In this document: positions 60,112 through 64,000 of the stretch, in pieces
Position numbering within the stretch: the stretch's first letter is position 1
How the letters are laid out: the number at the start of each line of letters is the position of its first letter
Source: Actinomyces faecalis
GTDB lineage: Bacteria > Actinomycetota > Actinomycetes > Actinomycetales > Actinomycetaceae
NCBI RefSeq assembly: GCF_013184985.2
Contig: NZ_CP063418.1
Coordinates: 744,001 to 808,000, forward strand
DNA length: 64,000 nucleotides
Reading direction: 5' to 3'
Translations under genes and position numbers: made by a program
The notes under the pieces: model-generated
Databases searched by the model: none
Told to the model about the DNA's origin: nothing
What the model saw: the letters and a program-made list of their open reading frames with translations, nothing else

Positions 60112-60699
60112 TCAGCTTGCGCTTTCGTGACGAACCCAGTGGTCAACCCGCCAGGCCGCGTCCCCTGAAACCGGACGCCACCAGCCCGCTGGGTCAGAAC
60201 GGGACTTATCCAGGTGCCAGTGAGCGGGTGTGAGCAGGGGAGCGTGTACCGCGTCCTGGCCTGCCTGAACACGCACGTCAAGGTCAAGGGTCGAGACCAC
60301 AGCCGTGTCAACCAGCCCCAGGGACAGGGCCTGGTCATAGACACGTCCTCCACCGATCACCCACACACGTGGCAGCCACTGGTCACGCTGGTCGCGTGGG
60401 TCAGGCCCCAGGTCAGGAAGCGCCCCCCGGGCAGCCTGGACCGCCTGCCTAAGATCGCTCATAACCAGGGCCGAGGCGTCAGACCACCCTGGCTGGCGCG
60501 TGAGCACGATGCTGCGTCGCCCGGGCAGGGCAGCGCCAATGGAGTCCCAGGTGGTGCGGCCCATGATGACCACTCCACCCAGGGTCGCGGCCTTGAAATG
60601 GCGGAAGTCAGCGGGCACGCGCCACAGCATGCCGCCCCGGGCACCCAGGATGCCGCTGCGGTCCTGGGCCCAGATCGCCCCGACGTCGTGGATGCTCAC
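60112..60699 (-). CDS. folA: Dihydrofolate reductase
   Basis: Reduces dihydrofolate to tetrahydrofolate with NADPH. 195 residues from the GTG at 60699, which overlaps the thyA stop by 4 nt. [20 protein letters not shown] (active-site loop and Trp), [20 protein letters not shown] with the TTWDSIG helix, and [14 protein letters not shown] (GGG cofactor loop) are all present. The usual acidic substrate residue corresponds to the Asp in PADFRHF. Operon with thyA, the classic dTMP/folate pair. Confidence 0.95.
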   Translation of the reverse strand: MSIHDVGAIWAQDRSGILGARGGMLWRVPADFRHFKAATLGGVVIMGRTTWDSIGAALPGRRSIVLTRQPGWSDASALVMSDLRQAVQAARGALPDLGPDPRDQRDQWLPRVWVIGGGRVYDQALSLGLVDTAVVSTLDLDVRVQAGQDAVHAPLLTPAHWHLDKSRSDPAGWWRPVSGDAAWRVDHWVRHESAS

Positions 60700-61583
60700 A
60701 CCGCCACCGGAGCCTTGATCGCAGGGTGGTGCTCGTAGCCTGCTGAGGCGTCGATGTCCTCCATCGTGTAGGTGTCGATGGACTCGGCCTGGTGCAGCCG
60801 CAGCGTGGGGAAGGCATAGGCCTGGGGCACGTGGGCCAGTTGCTGGCGGACCTGATCGACGTGGTTGTCGTAGACGTGGCAGTCGCCGCCGGTCCACACC
60901 AGCTCACCGGGCTCCAGACCCGTCTGCTGCGCGAGCATGTGGGTCAGCAGCGCGTAGGAGGCGATGTTGAAGGGCACGCCGAGAAAGAGGTCGGCGCTGC
61001 GCTGGTAGACCTGTAGGCTCAGTCGGCCGTCAGCCACGTAGCACTGGAAGAAGGCGTGGCAGGGAGCCAGCGCCATACGGTCCAGCTCGCTGACGTTCCA
61101 GGCCGAGACCACCATCCGGCGTGAGTCCGGGTCGTGCCGCAGGGTGTGGATCAACTGCGTGATCTGGTCGATCGCCCCGCTCTCTCGCGAGGGCCACGAG
61201 CGCCACTGGACACCGTAGACCGGGCCGAGCTCACCGTGCTCGTCCGCCCACTCGTCCCAGATGGTGATGCCGTGCTCACGCAGCCAGGCGATGTTGCTCG
61301 CGCCCTGGAGGAACCACAGCAGCTCGCCCTTGACCGCCTTCATGGCGATGAACTTGGTGGTGATCCGAGGAAAGCCTTGTGACAGGTCGTAACGCAGCTG
61401 GCGGGCGAACAGGGAACGGGTACCGGTCCCGGTGCGGTCACCCTTGGGGGTTCCGTCGAGCAGGACCTCTGCCAGCAGGTCCTCGTAGGCGACGTCGACG
61501 CCGTCGGGAGCCTTGAGCCCCATCCGCTCCAGGCTCGGGTATCCGCTCGGAACAGGTGCCGTACCCGTGGACGGTGCCGTCAT
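60696..61583 (-). CDS. thyA: Thymidylate synthase
   Basis: Makes dTMP from dUMP with methylene-tetrahydrofolate. 295 residues: [60 protein letters not shown] with the catalytic Cys, [20 protein letters not shown] (dUMP binding) and a C-terminus ending KAPVAV as in the family. The start overlaps the EcsC-like gene stop by 4 nt. Confidence 0.97.
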   Translation of the reverse strand: MTAPSTGTAPVPSGYPSLERMGLKAPDGVDVAYEDLLAEVLLDGTPKGDRTGTGTRSLFARQLRYDLSQGFPRITTKFIAMKAVKGELLWFLQGASNIAWLREHGITIWDEWADEHGELGPVYGVQWRSWPSRESGAIDQITQLIHTLRHDPDSRRMVVSAWNVSELDRMALAPCHAFFQCYVADGRLSLQVYQRSADLFLGVPFNIASYALLTHMLAQQTGLEPGELVWTGGDCHVYDNHVDQVRQQLAHVPQAYAFPTLRLHQAESIDTYTMEDIDASAGYEHHPAIKAPVAV

Positions 61584-62251
61584 GCCTCGATCACCTCAAC
61601 GTCGTCGGTATCAAGCGGTGCGGGGCCCAGCGCCGCCTGAGCGCCCTCGATCACCTGGTTGGCCAGCGCGCGTCCGCCGCTCCACCCGATGGCGGCGCCG
61701 ATCCCGAAGGGGAGAAGACGCCCCAGGACCAGGGCGCCGCCGCGCACGGCCTGGTGCCTGGCCAGTCGCTTGACGAGCTGGGCGTTGATCGAGCGCACGG
61801 TGGGCATCGGCATCTGCGCCAGGGACTGCGCCGCCCAGTACAGGGTGGACAGGCCGAGGGACCCCTGGATGGCCTCGGCGCCGTCCTGGCCCAGGAGCGC
61901 CGAGAGCACGAGTGCACGCCGTTTGTCTGGTGTAACCACGCGCATGCCCTGCAGCTCAGCGACGGTCAGGACGTACTTGACCGCGCTAGCCAGGAAGACC
62001 GTGGTCTGCCCGACCGTCAGCACCGCTGCGGTACCGGTGCCGACCGCCGGCAAGGCCGCCGAGGCACCCACCGCCCCGGAGGTCAGCCCGGACTCGGTGC
62101 GGAAGCGGTCAGCAGCACGGCGCGCGAGCTCAGCGACATCGGCACCGGGGTACTCCCGGCGCATGTGCGCAACGTTTTCCTCAATGCGACGCGCGGGCAG
62201 CTCAAGTGCCTTGTCCAGCGCTCGTTCAAAGACGGTAAGCCGGGTTGACAT
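61580..62251 (-). CDS. EcsC-like protein of unknown function
   Basis: 223 residues from the ATG at 62251. Gly/Ala-rich segments ([40 protein letters not shown]) followed by [13 protein letters not shown], and later [20 protein letters not shown], resemble EcsC/DUF697-type proteins that associate with membranes. The assignment is tentative. Ends in an acidic tail ([10 protein letters not shown]). Coupled to thyA by a 4-nt overlap, which is probably only genomic convenience. Confidence 0.6.
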   Translation of the reverse strand: MSTRLTVFERALDKALELPARRIEENVAHMRREYPGADVAELARRAADRFRTESGLTSGAVGASAALPAVGTGTAAVLTVGQTTVFLASAVKYVLTVAELQGMRVVTPDKRRALVLSALLGQDGAEAIQGSLGLSTLYWAAQSLAQMPMPTVRSINAQLVKRLARHQAVRGGALVLGRLLPFGIGAAIGWSGGRALANQVIEGAQAALGPAPLDTDDVEVIEA

Positions 62252-62261
62252 GTGCTCGTCC

Positions 62262-62705
62262 TCAGTCCTTGTCGTCCAGCAGGTGCAGGCGCACAGCAGC
62301 ACCTTTCTCGATCGTATGACCCACGGTGCAGCCGCGCTCGATCGCACTCTCGACCCGCTGGTGCAGGGTGGCTAGCTGCTCAGCGGTCAGGGAGGACAGG
62401 TCGGTGATGATCTGGACATCGAGATCGGAGTAGCGCTCCTCATCCTCGTTCTTGATCGAGGCGCAGATGACATTGGCCTCGAATTCCTCGCCCAGCGCCT
62501 TGGCCAGCCGGTGGTCGGCAGACAGGGTGTTGCAGGTGGCCAGGGCTATCTTGAGCAGCTCGCCGGGGGAGAGCTCACCCGGTCCCGTCCCCACGCGGAC
62601 CTCACCGCCGCGCGCGTTGTGAGCCAGGTACTGGCGCGTGCCGGTGCGCTGGGCCCACACGGAGTTCGTCTCGGTGGGGGTGATGATGTCAGAGGTGTCA
62701 GTCAT
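62262..62705 (-). CDS. OsmC-family protein
   Basis: 147 residues. GELSPGELLKIALATCNTLS with the conserved Cys, and a later region ESAIERGCTVGHTIEKGAAV with the second Cys and GHT, match the OsmC/Ohr hydroperoxide-reductase fold. These proteins reduce organic peroxides with a Cys pair. The two Cys are present, so it may be active. Ten bp separate its stop from the next start on the same strand. Confidence 0.85.
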   Translation of the reverse strand: MTDTSDIITPTETNSVWAQRTGTRQYLAHNARGGEVRVGTGPGELSPGELLKIALATCNTLSADHRLAKALGEEFEANVICASIKNEDEERYSDLDVQIITDLSSLTAEQLATLHQRVESAIERGCTVGHTIEKGAAVRLHLLDDKD

Positions 62706-62819
62706 GGCTCGATCGTGTCATGTGAGGGGGAGGAGGACTAGTGCGTGGGCGCGCTGTTCGCCCCAGGCTGGCGGCGGTCAGGCGCGCTACCGGGCACACG
62801 TCGGTCACGGGGTGAAGGG

Positions 62820-63317
62820 TCAGTGGTCGGCGAGCCAGGCGGCCGCGCGCCTCTCCTCGTCGGTGACGACGGCGTCGACCATACTCATCGCCTTGTCCTC
62901 CAAGGACCGTCCCAGCAGAGGGACGTTGACACCGAGGTCCAGGTCCATGGTGAGCGTCGTGACCTGCGTCGTGGCCGGCCTCAGGCGTAGCCGGGCACCC
63001 AGGCGTACCGGTGCCCCGCTCACGGTGACCTCCATGCTGCCGTCGCGGGCGCCGTCGTCAGCCGGCTCGCCCCAGGACTCGCTCAGGGCGAAGCCGACGG
63101 CGGAGCGCACGAAGCGCGCGGCGGCCTGCGGCAGGCGGCTGGACGGGACCTGCCCGCGGACGGTGGAGACGAAGCCTCGGCCGCGCTCGGTGACCTCGAC
63201 CTCAGCGTCCTCCAGGTCGACCCGGCTCAGGCGCCCACGCAGGTAGCGAGGGTCGGCCAGCATCTGGGTCACGCGCTGTGGCTCGGCGGGATAGGTAACT
63301 GTCACGGTCTTCTTCAC
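62820..63317 (-). CDS. DUF2505 family protein
   Basis: 165 residues. The start KKTVTVTYPAEPQRVTQMLA, a ...YLRGRLSR turn and the closing MDLDLGVNVPLLGRSLED, then AVVTDEERRAAAWL fit DUF2505, an actinobacterial family of START/SRPBCC-like shape. Function unknown; a hydrophobic ligand is possible. No signal peptide. Divergent from the pdtaS-like gene 55 bp away. Confidence 0.8.
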   Translation of the reverse strand: MKKTVTVTYPAEPQRVTQMLADPRYLRGRLSRVDLEDAEVEVTERGRGFVSTVRGQVPSSRLPQAAARFVRSAVGFALSESWGEPADDGARDGSMEVTVSGAPVRLGARLRLRPATTQVTTLTMDLDLGVNVPLLGRSLEDKAMSMVDAVVTDEERRAAAWLADH

Positions 63318-63372
63318 GACCTAGATCCTGCCACGTGGCACGCCAGGCCCGGTGCCTCGGTACGATCCACCT

Positions 63373-64000
63373 GTGTCAAACCTCTTGCCGACCGCTATCC
63401 GTGGCCTCGTCGACCTGGACCCGGCCGACCTGGACTGGCTCCACCAGCTCGTGGCCGACTGGCAGGTGATCACGGACCTGTCGGTGTCCGACCTGGTCCT
63501 GTGGGCCAAGACCGACTCCGGGCGCTTCGTGGCCATCGCCCACTGCCGGCCCTCGGGCGGCAACACGGTCCACCTGGAGGACGTCATCGGGCGGCGCATG
63601 CCCACCGCCCGTGAGGCGATGGCTGTCGAGGCCTACGACGGCGAGCAGATCCTCGTGGCCTCGGACCCGGAGTGGACCGGGACGACGGCGGTGCGTGAGG
63701 AGTACGTGCCGGTGGTACGTGAGGGGCACGCCGTCGCGATCATGACGCGGGAGACCTCTGTGGGTCTGATCCGTGGCGGCAGGCTGGGGGACAAGCACCT
63801 GGAGGACCTGGCCGACTCTCTGTGCACGATGATCGCCGAGGGCACCTTCCCGATCCGCGGGGCCGGCACCACCATGAGGCACGGCACGCCACGCGTGGCC
63901 GACGGCGTGGTCCACCTCGACGACGAGGGCCGGGTCCGCTTCGCCACGCCGAACGCGTACTCCTGCTTCCACCGCCTGGGTATCGACGGTGAGCTGGAGG
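63373..64000 (+). CDS. pdtaS: PdtaS-like sensor histidine kinase, N-terminal part (cut by the window end)
   Basis: Open frame from the GTG at 63373 to the last base. The visible 209 residues cover the GAF domain (DLDWLHQLVADWQVITDLS, VIGRRMPTAREAMAVEAY, EEYVPVVREGHAVAIMTRET) and the start of the PAS domain (RFATPNAYSCFHRLGIDGEL), as in the actinobacterial cytosolic kinase PdtaS of the PdtaS-PdtaR RNA-antitermination system. The kinase domain lies beyond the window. Start chosen because it sits directly before the conserved N-terminus; no good ribosome site is visible. Confidence 0.82.
   Translation, partial: MSNLLPTAIRGLVDLDPADLDWLHQLVADWQVITDLSVSDLVLWAKTDSGRFVAIAHCRPSGGNTVHLEDVIGRRMPTAREAMAVEAYDGEQILVASDPEWTGTTAVREEYVPVVREGHAVAIMTRETSVGLIRGGRLGDKHLEDLADSLCTMIAEGTFPIRGAGTTMRHGTPRVADGVVHLDDEGRVRFATPNAYSCFHRLGIDGELE

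Overview
The window is a high-GC actinobacterial chromosome segment. Its gene set (GTG/TTG starts, a VaFE-repeat surface protein, Tat-exported proteins, a fused MrpA/B antiporter subunit, a PdtaS-type sensor kinase) suggests the family Actinomycetaceae, most likely Actinomyces. This assignment is an inference from gene content and composition.

Positions 1 to about 21,006 are one end of an integrated conjugative or mobilizable element. It carries a VirD4/TraG coupling protein cut by the window start, a MOBP-type relaxase with MobC and a hairpin-rich candidate oriT, a lytic transglycosylase with an overlapping glutaredoxin-like protein, a tyrosine integrase and a ParA/ParB partition pair surrounded by 9-bp-phased iterons. 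It ends at the 3' piece of what looks like an initiator tRNA gene (attR). Its cargo is mostly defence and stabilization: two nucleotidyltransferase modules (one a classic AbiEi/AbiEii pair), a Dam-type methylase next to a ParB-like protein, DinJ/YafQ and RelB/RelE pairs, and a DUF3800 protein that truncates a DprA-like gene. There is also an AT-rich island with a secreted protein and a small membrane protein, and a 248-bp duplicated scrap of the relaxase gene.

Positions 21,060 to about 33,100 are a mixed chromosomal region. It starts with gene wrecks (arsC, arsR, acr3 and a methyltransferase tail). A NUDIX hydrolase, a large VaFE surface protein, a PadR-controlled membrane protein, a GNAT acetyltransferase, an HxlR regulator divergent from a quinone-type oxidoreductase, and a Tat-exported protein paired with a beta-propeller-like protein follow.

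Positions 33,370 to 48,112 are metabolism and transport: the mrpA(B)CDEFG sodium/proton antiporter operon, CsbD, an NCS1 nucleobase permease coupled to purine nucleoside phosphorylase, fumarase C, an MFS transporter coupled to a carboxylesterase, and a GntR regulator. Strong hairpin terminators separate most units. A decayed osmoprotectant ABC transporter follows at 48,493-48,998.

Positions 49,008 to 59,940 hold two paralogous, mirror-image sugar/cyclitol operons. Each has a Gfo/Idh/MocA dehydrogenase, a hydroxypyruvate-isomerase-like protein and an MFS sugar porter, with 4-bp overlaps between genes and its own LacI regulator. Sites with an (A)ACGTT core lie in front of the dehydrogenase and regulator genes. 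Positions 60,112 to 64,000 contain folA, thyA, an EcsC-like protein, an OsmC-like protein, a DUF2505 protein and the start of a pdtaS-like histidine kinase cut by the window end.
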